In this document: in pieces, positions 38,906-51,415 of the stretch
How positions within the stretch are numbered: position 1 is the stretch's first letter
How the letters are laid out: every line of letters starts with the position of its first letter
Assembly: GCA_020086605.1 (NCBI GenBank)
Contig: JACBWW010000008.1
Location: forward strand, 15,712,714 to 15,776,713
Direction of reading: 5' to 3'
DNA from: Lanius collurio
Lineage: Eukaryota > Chordata > Aves > Passeriformes > Laniidae
Length of the DNA: 64,000 nucleotides
The notes under the pieces: generated by a model
The model's database searches: none
The model's input: the letters and a program-made list of their open reading frames with translations, nothing else
Told to the model about the DNA's origin: nothing
Program-made: the position numbers and the translations under genes

Positions 38906-41900
38906 ATGCTATATTAGTTAAGTCTTCTTTGCAATCATGCCCAGCAGGGAGACTCCCCTGCATTCAAGAAAAAGGACAACTTGTCTCACCTAGAGGATAT
39001 ACAGTCAAGATACTATTGAAGTTGAAGGGCATCATGAAAGACAAGGCTGCATATGCGAATGGTTCAACTTATATGGTTGGATGAATTTAGTAATTTAATT
39101 GCACTCTTTAAGGTCTACTAACAACGACCTCACAAAAGACTGTTTTACAGTATGTAACAGATACTCAGTTTCCATTCTAGAAGTTATCAAAGGGAGTAAA
39201 TGAAAAATTATCTTTCAAAAGTAAATAAACTATATATATGCCCTCTGTGTATGTGCACACACATTTATTTCACACAGAAAATAAAGTAAAATTTTAGGTA
39301 TTGACCAGAAAATACATATGAGAATACAATCAAATGGACAAAAATAGTTCAACTAGGCACCTTAGATAAAAGGCCATAAGGGAATGAATAATTATGTATT
39401 CTTTAGAGAGTTTTAAATGGTGTGCAGTAAATAAAGCCTGGGCTGCTAACTGAATGATAAGGATTAAAATATCAAGTAACAGCTCAATTCCTGAGCACCG
39501 CCCATCCTGTTCTCTTGAATGAGGAAGGAAAAAATAGTGTGAAACAATGCAATTAGACATCGTAATGCAAAGGCATAGGAGAGCAGAATTATGGGCCTTG
39601 GTAACAAATTCTGGTACTTCCTAGGAAGTTCCAGCAACTGTTCAGAATTTGCATTTTGAAACAACATCTTTTAGCATAACATGTGCTTACATACAAAAGA
39701 ACAGTTACACCTGCACACAATATTGCATTATGAAGCTGAGTAATTCCCCTAAATTTAAAATGTCACATTCATCATGAACAAAATGTAACTGCAAGTTACA
39801 GCCCACGTACTTCCCTTTGTATTTTATTTCTTTAATATTTACAATGTCATTGTGTTCTATTTCTAACATATAACATTACTTGTAATGGTAGACACTGTCA
39901 TACTGTAATAGACAATGCTTGTGGGAAAGCTGCCAAACAGTACAAGCAAGAATCATACATGGGCTTGAGTTGCAACACGTACTTTAAATTTGCTTCCTAT
40001 GAATTTGTTTCTTTTTTTGTTGTATTCAATCGGAGTGTTTTGGTTGTAGTGTATCATTATAACAGCACAGCAAATGACAGACACTGGCTTCTGTGGACAC
40101 CTGAAGTCACATCAATCTCTTGGAACATTTGCAAGCTTGCCCTCCTGAAGCACCACTTTTGACTAATAAAGTTAGAAGAGTGAAGTTCCATAAAAATAAC
40201 GGCTCACTGATGGAGATGTTGAAAACTGCCAAGACCACCCCATACGATGGAAAACATAAAGCCAAACACAAGTACATAATTCATACAGAATGATTTAAAA
40301 ACATTGCATTTCTAAGGCTGGATTTTAAAACAATCTACATACAATCAAAAGAAGGACTGAAATAAAACAAATATCCTTCCTGGATAGTATCTCTATTCTC
40401 ATTATTCCTATCTATTACAGAAATGATGTTAAAATGAAAGGTCACTTCTCTCATGCTGCTCCAGCTGGAGTAACTCCAAGAAAAAAAGTAATCTGAAATT
40501 TGGTAAACTGAAACATGCTTTTCTCTCTCAGATCAGACTAAATTATTACAGCTCCTAACATGATTTTTTCAGTGTTACTTAGGACTCAACTGCCCCAAAG
40601 ACTTTTTCACAGCCTGAAGGAATTAATAGATTATTGGCTGTGTCACTACAGACCTCTCTAGAGAAGGTTCACCAACATGATGCTAGCTTTACAATAGTAC
40701 AGCACAGCTCCACAACTGGCACTACACAAAACAGGTGGGAAAAGCATAAACATGCTCTAAATCTATTTTATAGCTGAGATTAGAAAAACCATTTATTCCT
40801 AGGTATATAGAACACTTTTCATACTAAAAAGCTGAAGACGACACTTTTACCCAGCCTCTTCCATCTGTTTCAGTCACAGCCACTAAAACAGCGACGAATT
40901 ATACCAAACCAAAAATCACTCAATTCTTCAGGCTTGCAATGCTCCAGCTCAGATATCAGTTAAACTCCAAATGACCTGCAACAACTTCAGTTTTCTGGCA
41001 GTACAGTGTTTCCTTTCTGAAAGCCCCAGTAGAAGACCCAGAAGACCTGTCTGCCCTAGTTCCGCTGCTCAGCACCCAACACACGCAAGACTGCTGAAGG
41101 TAAAACTTAGCAGGGTCAAGACCTTCGGATCACATACTTAGCAGGCAAGCACCTGGGGCATTAAACAGAGAAAAAAAGATGCCTTCACTATGACTCTGCA
41201 TGGCTCTCAGCAACCCGTTCTGCCCCGAACTATCACACTGTGCTCTTTTGCCCTTGTCCTACATGGAATCCTCCTCTGGCCAGTTAAAGTTGGGCTGGTT
41301 TTAGGGCTGTTTCATTCCACTGCAATAACACAAAGCAGATTTAATGGACCAGAGACTCTTGCCCTTGAAGCCCTGTATGTCTCAAAAACTACTGTCACAA
41401 AACATAATAAACCTTGCCTCAAGTTTAAGAGATCCATGCAAGCTGTGCCAAATTGCTGTGATGCAGCATTAAGAACCAGGTATATGGAATGTAATTGCAG
41501 CTGTCACTAATCAGTTCATACTATTTACTCTGTGCATTTTACTATCAATAACATGTTTTTACAAGAACAATGCTTTTTGATTATTTCAGTAGTTATGATT
41601 CTTCCTCTGATCCTACACACCTCTAAGACACCTCAGTATGGACAAGTTCAGTATCTTCACCACAGTGCAGATGTTCTGCCTTATAAAAATACCCCAATGA
41701 CCAAATAAAACACAGTCAACTTCATTCCGGGTCAAAGCCTTCACCCTACTAACTAGAAATATGGTTTCAAAAACAAAACTATTTATAATAGATTTGAATG
41801 AAAGAAGCGACTTAGAAAACACTAACTTCACCATATTTCTTGTAAAGATTGCCAGCAAATTACAGAAAATTTAAAATCATTAATTTCATCCCCTACATGC

Positions 41901-44900
41901 AAGGACAAAAAGAAACTTATTGCTTGTTACTGGGTTCAGTTTTAAACAAGCAATAAAATGTTTCTACATTCATCAATTACCAAAGACACAGCTAATAATA
42001 AAAGGTTGGTTTTACAACCACAGTAAATCCACTTCATCTTCCAACAATTGTGATGTTCAAATATTCAAGAAGTCTCAGAATTTCTAGTTGTTCATAAAAG
42101 TAGTCTGAAAAAGTGCACCTTTTCAAAACAAATTTTGGTTATGCATTCTTCAGCTGGTGAGGTGTTAAGTATGTTAAGTATTATAAGATTAATATGAGGA
42201 GCTTTTTTTTTTCTTAACACTGTTGCTCTACCTATCCATCATGAAGTATAAACATCTGACAGCTTTCTGGTAATCTGTGTTAGATCTTAAGAAGTTAAAA
42301 TTGTAACATTATCACTGCATTAATAACAGTAGAAATAAAAAAATCAGCAATGACACACAATTCACCTTCTTATCATCAATGACAGCAAGACTTACTGCTT
42401 TGAGGAATGAATTTGAAGGATTTCTTCCCAAGTAATTACCATGTTTTTGCTGAAGATAAGCTAGGGGATGACAGCAGATCTTGCATTTCGATGAGGGAAC
42501 AAGGAAAGAAAGCACTGCAAATAACAAAGTAAAGGATTGTTTCGATCTATCAGAGAAAGGTATTACAGAAGTGCAAGAGCTTTTTACAAGCTAATCTTGA
42601 CCTCTTTATAAGATTAATATATCAAATCATTGCACTAATCCATTCTAAATACCTTCTAAGCAGGGCAGTAGCAGGTCTTTTTATTTTATTGCTTCCACCT
42701 CTGCCAACATTCGGTTCTTTTGAATCACAGAGCAGTGAACTCTGTGTGAAGAAGATCAACCACAACAAATGACAAGTCTTAGTGTCTCACACCAAATGTG
42801 CATCTTTTGCCCTAAGTTTGTTTCTCTGGCCTAGCTGTCTTACATTTCTATGATAACTTACAGCGTTTCCTGGTTCCAGGAACAGTAAGCCTTTGCCTCA
42901 GAAATGGTATTCTATTAACATTACAGCGGAATTTTAGGAATGGCTATTGACCCTAAAATTCCAGTTCAATATAGGATTAACCAGTTTTCAAACAGACGTA
43001 GAAAATACACTGAGGTCTTTGTCAGTCAAGGTGTTCTCACTTAGATCTGATTTCTCTCAAAACAGGTATAACTATAAAACTGTTCTTCTTTTCAGATGAC
43101 CTAAGTGAGTTTGCATTTGCACCACTTCCTTCCCAGCAGTCTGAGTCCTAGTCTTGTCCAAGACACAAGCTGAGATTCATTTTTCTCAGGAAAACTGTAC
43201 CAATACCTTCTTCACTGGTAATGTAAGTCAAGATCACTATGTTTCCTTCTCCACACTTGCCACCAAAGAGCCAGGCATTATTGATGCCTTACAGTAAAGT
43301 CTGATGTTTTGCCTTTCAGCTGAAGGCTTACAGATTCATTCTACTCATTCAGATGCAGCCACCAGTTTACCAAGGCTTTTGCTTGCTTATTGTGCACTCT
43401 CGCCAGTTAAATCAAAGATTTCCATTAATAAAAATTGCCACTTCTGCACTGGCAAGCTCTGGAAGGTAGCTACCACTACTCAAGGAAGATTCCATTCACA
43501 GTTGTCCTGTGATAGCAGAACACTCCTTGAGAAAAAAACACAATGCTTCTTAATTCTTCAATTCTGCACATTCTTAATTGTGCATTTCAAAATTTAAAGA
43601 TGTTATTCTGTATGATGACATATTCTCCTCACATCCCCAGATTGGCAACCGGTGTTGCAAATTAGCAACACTAACACAGATTAAAATGGGACTATAACAG
43701 AGAAGTGAAGAGGCACTCAAGATCAGACTTGGCTAAAAAAAGCCACATTTTATATAATTCAATATTGGGTATTCTGTGCAATTAATTTTTATCTCCTTAG
43801 TTAACTTTTCCTGCTTTTTTACAGGCACTGCTGACTGTATCCTTCAAAGGAGAAACATATCTTTGTGTCAATTCTGTGTTCTGCAACGTGATGAAAAAAG
43901 AATATTCAGGTGCTAGGGATTATCAATTTAAATGCAAATTAACTGGATCAAAAAGAATGACAAACTGGCTACATATAAAAACCATATAATAAAAACTTTA
44001 TCACGTACAAGAGTAATTTAAATAATCAATTTTCCTACAGATGAGCCAGATACAACATTAAGGTTTATAATAGACGACTCAACTAAGTAAACAGCAGTTA
44101 AATGTGTTTTGCTTTGCATAGTACTCTAGAAATTGTCATATAGCAGTAAAAACACTGATCATGGAAAAAGATGAAACTTTTCAGAAGGAATCCATGAGTT
44201 AACAGTAAGGATTTCCCTATGAAATACACTATAGCATGAAAACCCTTCAATTGTGGGATTGGTAATAACATTTAGTAAGCAAAAGAACTATGTTTACCTT
44301 GTAAAACATTGTTTAAGGACACAATATAGTAACACTTCCAACTAAATTTTGAAATAAATTAACAGAAAACAAAGAAAAATAATTATACCTGGATTTTGGG
44401 TTTGGGTTTTTTTTTACAGTACAACAGCCTCTTCAGATAAAGTATCAAGAACTTGAAAAGAGAGTCACTCACTTGAAGTTGTTTTGTGTATCATTTTTAT
44501 ATGTTGGAAACAGAAAAAATAACCAAACTGATATGTAGGGGGAAAAAAAAAAGCTAGTAAATAAATAAGTAAATCAAAAGTGCTACAAACACACCATTTA
44601 TGGAAATAAAATTCATCAGCATAGAAAATGAGGCACGCCTAGTTTACCCCAATGGAGCCCATAATACTCAATGCTTCAGGGACATACCAAACCATCATTA
44701 AAACAACCCTACCAAACTGTATCAGTAACCTAGTGCTCAAATGAGAAGCAGGAATGCAGTTAAGAATTATTCAAACTATGCTTAACAACATTATCTCTGC
44801 TGGATCTCATGCTCTCTATGAAAAGCAGCAGTGGCAGAACACATCAACTCCACTACCTTATAACAAAAATGCAGCGTATCTTACTTAGAGATTAACTACC

Positions 44901-47900
44901 TACTTTAATTAGTAAAAGGTGAAAATCTCCTTCTAATGAGAAACACAAACCCTTCTGAAAAGAGAGCAATTTGACTTTGCCACCATTAACTCTGTAAATC
45001 TTTGCATTCATTTTCTAGAGGTATGATCTTTCCTTATTTCAAATAATTCACAGTAAAATATAGTAGAAAAATATTACTTAACAGATTGTTGCCCACCAAG
45101 TTGCACTCTTAGCTCAATTTAAAAAAAAAAACACCAATAAATAACCACATTTCTTTAAGAAAAAAGTGTGCAAACTCTGAACTCTCCACCTCCAAGTACA
45201 CAAAATAATTTCATCTAACAGTGTTTGAAAATCTATGCTTCATTCTGATCTGCTATCCTACCGTTTATTTCACCCCTTGGCAAATTACATCACCACATGA
45301 CTAATGGAGAAAATGCTTGGACTGCGAAGTGTTTGAAACACCAACACTCAACAGATTCCAACTGCCAAGTTCACATGAATATTCCCAGCATTAGAGTTTA
45401 AAAGTGTTATCATATATTAAGGGAAAAGGAGAAGAAAAAGAAAAAGAAGTCACACAAGACATAAATGCCAGCTACTGGTACAACTGTTCACCTGAACAAA
45501 CATAAATAACTATACAGTTAACCAGAACTAGAAAACCCTAAATCCATGGTTTAACCAAAGCCAGTGATTTCTCTAAGTTCTGTCTGAATCTGTAGGTTCT
45601 TTCATCAAACAGAAAGCAGTGAATTTTATATGGGCATACCGACAAGGGATTTTGTGTGCTATTAAAAAGCAAAACAAAAAAACACTACTGTGGTCAGCAT
45701 CAACACTTCTTGACACCATAGTTGCTAAAGACCATTATGCACACAAGAATCTGGTTGTCTTCCTTTCCCCAGCTGCAAATCATGTTTTGTGTTATACAAT
45801 TCAGAAACTGCTGCTGACTTTTGTTGAAATCAGTAACTAGAAGATAAACTTATTAAGCTTGCCTTCAGCATGAGAGACTTGCCTACACTCAGGTTTTGAC
45901 TGCCAACAGTTTCCATTAGCCATTTCGCATAGAGGAGAAGGGGCAAAAAGAGTCCAAACACATTTGTTCTTTCTTCCAGGACTAATCTGATTAGCACTAG
46001 CAAAATACAGGCCTTGCTCTACTTGTACATGTTCTCAATCATCAGCTAAAGGAGACCAAGCCAGAAGGGCAAAGTTCACTGGAACTAGTCTTAAGCTCAG
46101 TGGAATTGAGTCACAGAGTCTGGTAAAAGCATTACTGTGCCCACAATGCCCACTTTAAGATCTGCAGAGCTGAGCTCTGCATCTGCTCTTCACACATAGG
46201 GGCAATACTTGGGGAAAACCAGAAACAAAGGGCACAAATAACTCACTTTTTCACCCAGAAAAATCACATAGAACAGCAATGAAAAAAACACTGCATTTTC
46301 CCTTTAAGCAGATATACCTCTTTTGCAGAAAAACAATACATTATACTTGCTGTTTATGATTCCAGATCTTCTGCCCCTTATGCAATTAAAGGTCTCAAAA
46401 TTAGAGATTCTGCTTAATTTAATTAAGTAAATTTAATTAACATTTTAATCAGTTTTTATAAGTTCCCATTTGGTCAGTTCAACTGATCCCATATAACCTA
46501 CTAGTAATATACTCCATTGATGTGAAAGAAAGTTTCAATTTCTCAAGGAAGGGTTGCACTGGAAATGGTAAGACTGTCTACAGATAAATAACTAGGTAAA
46601 TATTAATCCCATTTCTGAATACCACTTAGTCAAAATACACACTTCATTTTTTCACTTCAAAACTCTAGTCACATGTTTCTCACAACATTTGATTTTTCAG
46701 CTTGTTCAATTTCAGATGAAGCTTGATTTTCTCACAGGGCTTTAAATGCCCTGAAAAATTTGAAGATGCCCTGAACTCAATTAATCTAATCTAAACACTG
46801 TTGTTCATGGGCCTTTTCTACACATCCTACCTTGTCCTGCCTGTTTGCCACACTTGCTTGCCGCTGAATCACAGAAGGCTATTTTCACTATTCCTCTTCC
46901 TATATGGTAGGCAAGAGGACACCCCCAGCATGAACTGTTTCACAAATATTCAATTACTGGTCAACACACACTCCAAAAGCAAGAAAAATTGATTTCAACC
47001 TCTCCAAAGATAATATGACAAAAATCCCATGATCCATATTGATATTACACTGTTCTCCCTGCTGATCTTATCCAGGTTCTCTAATTAGCTGCAACCTCAA
47101 TTTTTAGTATCCACTCCAAGAAAACAGGAAAAAATGTAATTTGGTAATTTCAATGCTCTTTTTAAGTATTCCTTTCCCCATCAGAAGGGGAACAGAATAC
47201 AAACCTTGTCAGTCTGCTGTTTTTATTTTCATCTGAAACCATCAAAACATGTGCAACAACACATGTATCTACTGTACCAATCTCAGGTTTAAAATCTCTG
47301 ATGCAGAGAGGAAGCTGATGTCTAGGAACATCTAGTTGATATCTTGAGGCACAGCACCATCTTCCTAATACTGACAATTTCACTGGAATAATTTGTGAAT
47401 AAACAATACAAATTCCTGGACCAGTGCTGTACCACTGTGAGTAAGAATTGCTGAACTCTTGACATAAAGCACTGTTTCAGCGTCAACACAGTTTTCAGCT
47501 AAAAAACACAGTGGACAGACAATCTTTCTTATGTACAAAAAGCAAACATGTAACTGTGATAAATCCTTTCCCACAATTTATATTGTTACCTGGTCCCTCT
47601 GTATGTGCTAGCAATAAAGTCAGGTATATTTTATAGTTTTTATTTGGACTACTAACACTCTAGATCAAATGAGATTAGGACCCAGATAGTCTTTTTGGTT
47701 TATTGCCATTTTATAGACATTCTAATTCCCCTCCTTGTCCAATATGGAAAAATGATTGTTTCAAGTGAAACTACAGTAAATCACATCAGCAGCAGTATTA
47801 AGTTTTGCAAGCATTACATTTCTTAAACTTCCTTTTACCTTTGACTGATAATCCTATTCATACCAGCTTAATAAGGTCTAACAGGATCAGTGAAGGTTAC

Positions 47901-48355
47901 TCAAATTTATATCTCTGTCTCGTACGTTTGTCTGCAAGTTTCTCTCATGAAATATCTGCTAATTAATGGGAAGAACCTTCCAAAGGCACAGAGATTTCTT
48001 GTGCAACTAGTCTAAAAGACCCTCACAAAACAAAAAGACAAAAGAATAATAGAAGATACACCTTCAGATTTGTATCTATTCCACACGAAACAAAAGTAAA
48101 AGAAAGTCAACAATAGTTTTTTCTCTACACTTCCTAGCTGGTTTCAAACCCGAAGGAGACAAGCCAGTCCTAAACTGAGTTTGCAGGAGGGAATAGTATA
48201 AAAAAAATTCCTCCAAGTTCATATATTGATTTATATGATTAAACTGGACAGCTAATGCATCAGCTTTCACCTTTTCTGCAGTTAGGCCACACCAAGATAT
48301 TTGAGTCAAGGAAAGCATCAGTGTCTCTTCCATGTTGATTTCATTAGTGAAGATG
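38906..48355. other. Intron sequence; no gene or named repeat seen
   Basis: About 9.4 kb of AT-rich sequence containing the 54-nt candidate exon at 42396-42449. Minus-strand donor-like sites also occur near 42853, 43040 and 44296, without a matching acceptor and open phase. Purine-rich runs (for example near 45425-45450) and AATTTAATTAA-type short palindromes near 46415 are present. Confidence 0.55.
42396..42449 (-). CDS. Candidate cassette exon (54 nt) in the upstream MAST4 intron
   Basis: The acceptor CATCCCCTAGCTTATCTTCAG and donor GCA|GTAAGT flank 54 nt that read QKHGNYLGRNPSNSFLKA in phase 0 at both ends. This is compatible with the phase-0 entry of the exon at 37933. There are no CpGs and no recognised homology. 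Exon-like intervals this short arise by chance in long introns, so this is only a candidate. Confidence 0.2.
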
Positions 48356-49388
48356 ACAGAATCACAGAAAAGTTAGGGATAGATGGCCTCTGGAGATCAT
48401 CTGGTCCAATCCCCCTGCCAAGTCAGTGTCACCTAGAGCAGGCTGCACAGGAACACGACCAGCTAAGCTTCAAATGTCTTCAGACAGGAAGATTCCAGGA
48501 CCTTCCTGGGCAGCCTGTTCTAATGTTCTGCTAACCTCAACATGAAGAAGTCCTGCCTCACGTTGAGGTTAAACTCCTTGTGTCCTTGTCCTGCCACTGG
48601 GCACCACTGAAAAGAATCTGGCACCAATGTCTTGGTACCCATCTTTGAGATATTTATATGCATCGATGAGATCCCTTCTCAGTCTGCTCTTCTCTAGACT
48701 AAACAGGCCCAGCTCTCTCAGTCTCTCCTCATAAGAGAGATGCTCCAGACCCCTCATCATCTTTGTGACCCTTTGCTGGACACTCTCCAGAAGCTCCATT
48801 TCTCTCTTGTACTGAGCAGCCCAGAACTGGACACAGTGCTCCAGATGTGGCCTCACCAGGGCCCAGCAGAGGGGGAGGATCAGCTCCCTTGACCTGCTGG
48901 CCACGCTCTTCCCGACGCAGCCCAGGATCCCACCGGGCCTCGTGGCCACAAGGACACACTGCCGGCTCAGTGCCACCTTGTGATGCCCCAGGACTCCCAG
49001 GTCCTTCTCTGCAGAGCTGCTCTTTAGTGGGGCAGCCCCAGCCTGTGCTGGTACCTGGGGTTATTCCTCCCCGGGGCAGGACCCTGCCCCTGCCCTTGTT
49101 GAACCTCACTGGGGTTCTCTCCATCCAACTCTCCAGCCTACCACGGTCCTGCCGGAGAGCAGCGGGGCCTTCAGGTGTATCAGCCGCCCCCCAGTTTGTA
49201 TCATCTGCAAACCTGCTAAGGGAGCCTTGTGTCCCTTCCTGCAGGTCAGTGAGAAACAAATGGAGTGAGACTGGACCCAGCATTGATCCCTGGGGAGCAC
49301 CACTGACTGCAGGCCTCCAGGTGGATTCTATTCCCCCGAGCCTCTGAGCTCTGCCATTCAGCCACTCCTTGATCTGCCTCACTGTGCA
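48356..49388 (-). mobile_element. CR1 LINE, 5'-truncated, with ORF2 reverse transcriptase remnant
   Basis: Minus-strand frames 49382-48729 and 48976-48569 together cover the C-terminal half of CR1 ORF2. The first contains the RT motifs SGAPQGSMLGP and FADDT (catalytic Asp pair, residues about 60-62 of that frame), and the second contains GLEHLSYEERLRELGLFSLEK. They are in different frames, so at least one frameshift near 48990-49030 breaks the protein. The 3' end is at 48356, with a TGATTCTGTC-like end. The copy is truncated before the endonuclease domain and cannot be autonomous. It lies in the sense direction of MAST4. Confidence 0.93.
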
Positions 49389-49446
49389 TTCATTTAAACC
49401 ACATTTCCTGTGCTTACCTACAACAAGTAAAGTAAAATAAATACAC

Positions 49447-49780
49447 AGCGAGGTATCCAGTACCCAGGAAGGTTTTCAGATGAGCTTGAGTGTGATCACA
49501 CAGCACATAGAGGACACAACCAAGGGATCAGGCTCAGCCAGCATAGGTTTAGGAAAGGCAGCTCCTGCCTGACCAACCTGATCTCTTATGATCAGGTGAC
49601 CAACTGGGAGGGATGACAGAAAGTCTGTGGATATAGTCTACCTCCAGCAAAGCCTCTGATACTGTCTCCCAAATCATTCTGCTGGAGAAGCTGTCAGCCC
49701 ATGCCCTGGACAAAGAGCACTCTTTACTGGGTTAAAAACCAGGTGGATGGCTGGGCCCAGAGAGTGGTGATGAATGGTTT
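49447..49780 (+). mobile_element. CR1 LINE, left part of a split copy
   Basis: Plus-strand sequence matches the CR1 ORF2 region before the RT catalytic site: CAGCATAGGTTTAGGAAAGG, then CTGACCAACCTGATCTC, a decayed segment, and GTGGTGATGAATGG. Stops and indels are frequent. The copy is interrupted at about 49781 by an LTR and resumes at about 50466. Confidence 0.88.
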
Positions 49781-50465
49781 TGATAACTCAGAGGTCAGAA
49801 ATAATGCTTCACTCAGAGAGTTACAAGGAATGAGAAGAGGGCTGTGAAACAGGTCTTGGCTTACCCCTGAAACAGGCCTCATAGTCTCAAAGGAAGGACC
49901 CTGAACAAAGCACCACCTGGGCTTTTATACCCTGTGCAAGTCTGGGGCCTTTCTGCTGGGTCACCAGCTCCTGCTGTTCTCTGTTGTTACCTGGCTGGTG
50001 CCGCAGAGCCTTGTGCACTTTGTAGGGCAAGGGATCGGTGCCAGTTCACAGCCTCTTGGCCTCAGGCTCCCATGAACTCAAGCTCAATCAGCAGCTGCAC
50101 AACGAGACATTTGGGTAAAAGGCAATTTGGCAGGGGAGATTGTGACCTTCAATTCATGGAACAAGAAACCCAGTGACTCAAAGAAGAGCAAGACAGAGCA
50201 TGCAGACTAATTAGAATGAGAAGCAAGAGAATCATTCAACCAACAGAATGTAGAATACTAATTAATAAGAATGAGGTAACTTGTAGGCAATATGCCTCTA
50301 TTATAGGTCTGCTAAAGTGGATATAGAATGTAAAGTTTCAAGAATGGCTGTTAGCTTTGCAGATTTACCACACAGCACTCATCTATGCATAAATGTGAAA
50401 TAAACAAACACCTCAGCTCTGTATGTGATTAGCTTACTGCACGCCAGCTGACAATAATTTTAGGG
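49781..50465 (-). mobile_element. Solo LTR nested in a CR1 copy
   Basis: The sequence separating two collinear CR1 parts has LTR features on the minus strand. It starts TGTCAGCTGG (about 50453) and ends GAGTTATCA (49781), giving TG...CA ends, with a TATA box (GGGTATAAAAG at 49932-49922) about three-quarters along. Flanking CR1 sequence resumes at GTCACAACCAATTGG. No internal retroviral genes are present, so it is a solo LTR. The family is not recognised and the target duplication is not clear. It is younger than the CR1 copy it interrupts. Confidence 0.75.
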
Positions 50466-51415
50466 ACAAGTGTCACAACCAATTGGCAAACAGTCACTAG
50501 TGATGGTCCTAAAGGCTCAGTACTGGGCCCGATGCTGTTTAAATCTTTACTGATGATTTGGATGAGGGGACCGAGTGTACCCTCAATGAGTTCGTGGATA
50601 AGACTAAGTAAAATGGGACTGCTGATCTCCTGGAGGGCAGGAGGGCTCTGCAGAGGGATCTGGACAGGCTGGAACATGGGCTGAGGCCAATGGTGTGAGG
50701 TTCAACGAGGCCCAGTGCTGGGTCCTGCCCTTGGCTCACAACAACCCCAGGCAGTGCCACAGGCTGGGGCAGAGTGGCTGCAAAGCTGCCCACAGGAAAA
50801 GGATCTGGGGGTGCTGGTGACAGCAGCTGAACATGAGCCAAGGTGTGCCCAGGTGACTTGTACCAGCAATGGGGTGGCCAGTAGGACCAGGGCAGTGATT
50901 GTCCCCCTGTACTCAGCACTGAGGAGGCTGCACCTTGAATCCTGTGCTGTTCTAAGCCTCTCAATTCAAGAAAGACATTAAGGTACTGGAATGTATCCAG
51001 GGAAGAGTAACAACACTAACAAAGTAGGTGAAGGGTCTAGACAATGGATCCTATGAGGAGCCTCTGAGGGAGCTGGGATTGTTTATCCTGGAGAAGAGGA
51101 TGCTCAGGGGTGACCTTATCGATCTCCACAACTGCCTGACAGGAGGATGTAGCCAAGTGGGGGTCAGCTTCTTCTCCCAGGCAACAACAGATAGGATGAG
51201 AGGAAATGGCCTCAAGCTCCACCAGACGGCGTTCGAGTTATCAGAAATAAATAGGTTGTTAAACACTGGAATGGACTGGCCAGGGAGATGGTGGAGTCAC
51301 CATTGCTGGAGGTGTTTAAGAAATTACTGGACACAGCACTAATTGGTCAGGACGTGGTGATCAAAGATTGCACTTACGATCTTAAAAGTCTTTTCTTAAT
51401 GACATGATTCTATGA
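50466..51415 (+). mobile_element. CR1 LINE, right part of the split copy, to the 3' end
   Basis: It resumes after the LTR with CAGTCACTAGTGATGG and GGCTCAGTACTGGGCC, and runs through the ORF2 C-terminal region (EKDLGVLVTAAEHEP, then [17 protein letters not shown]). It ends with the CR1 3' signature CTTAAAAGTCTTTTC and ATGATTCTATG near 51415. The frames are broken by many stops. Together with 49447-49780 this makes about 1.3 kb of CR1. Confidence 0.92.

Noticed and set aside
48847..49347. 166-codon plus-strand ORF rich in Pro/Ser/Arg
   Set aside because: It is the antisense shadow of the minus-strand CR1 ORF2 frame.
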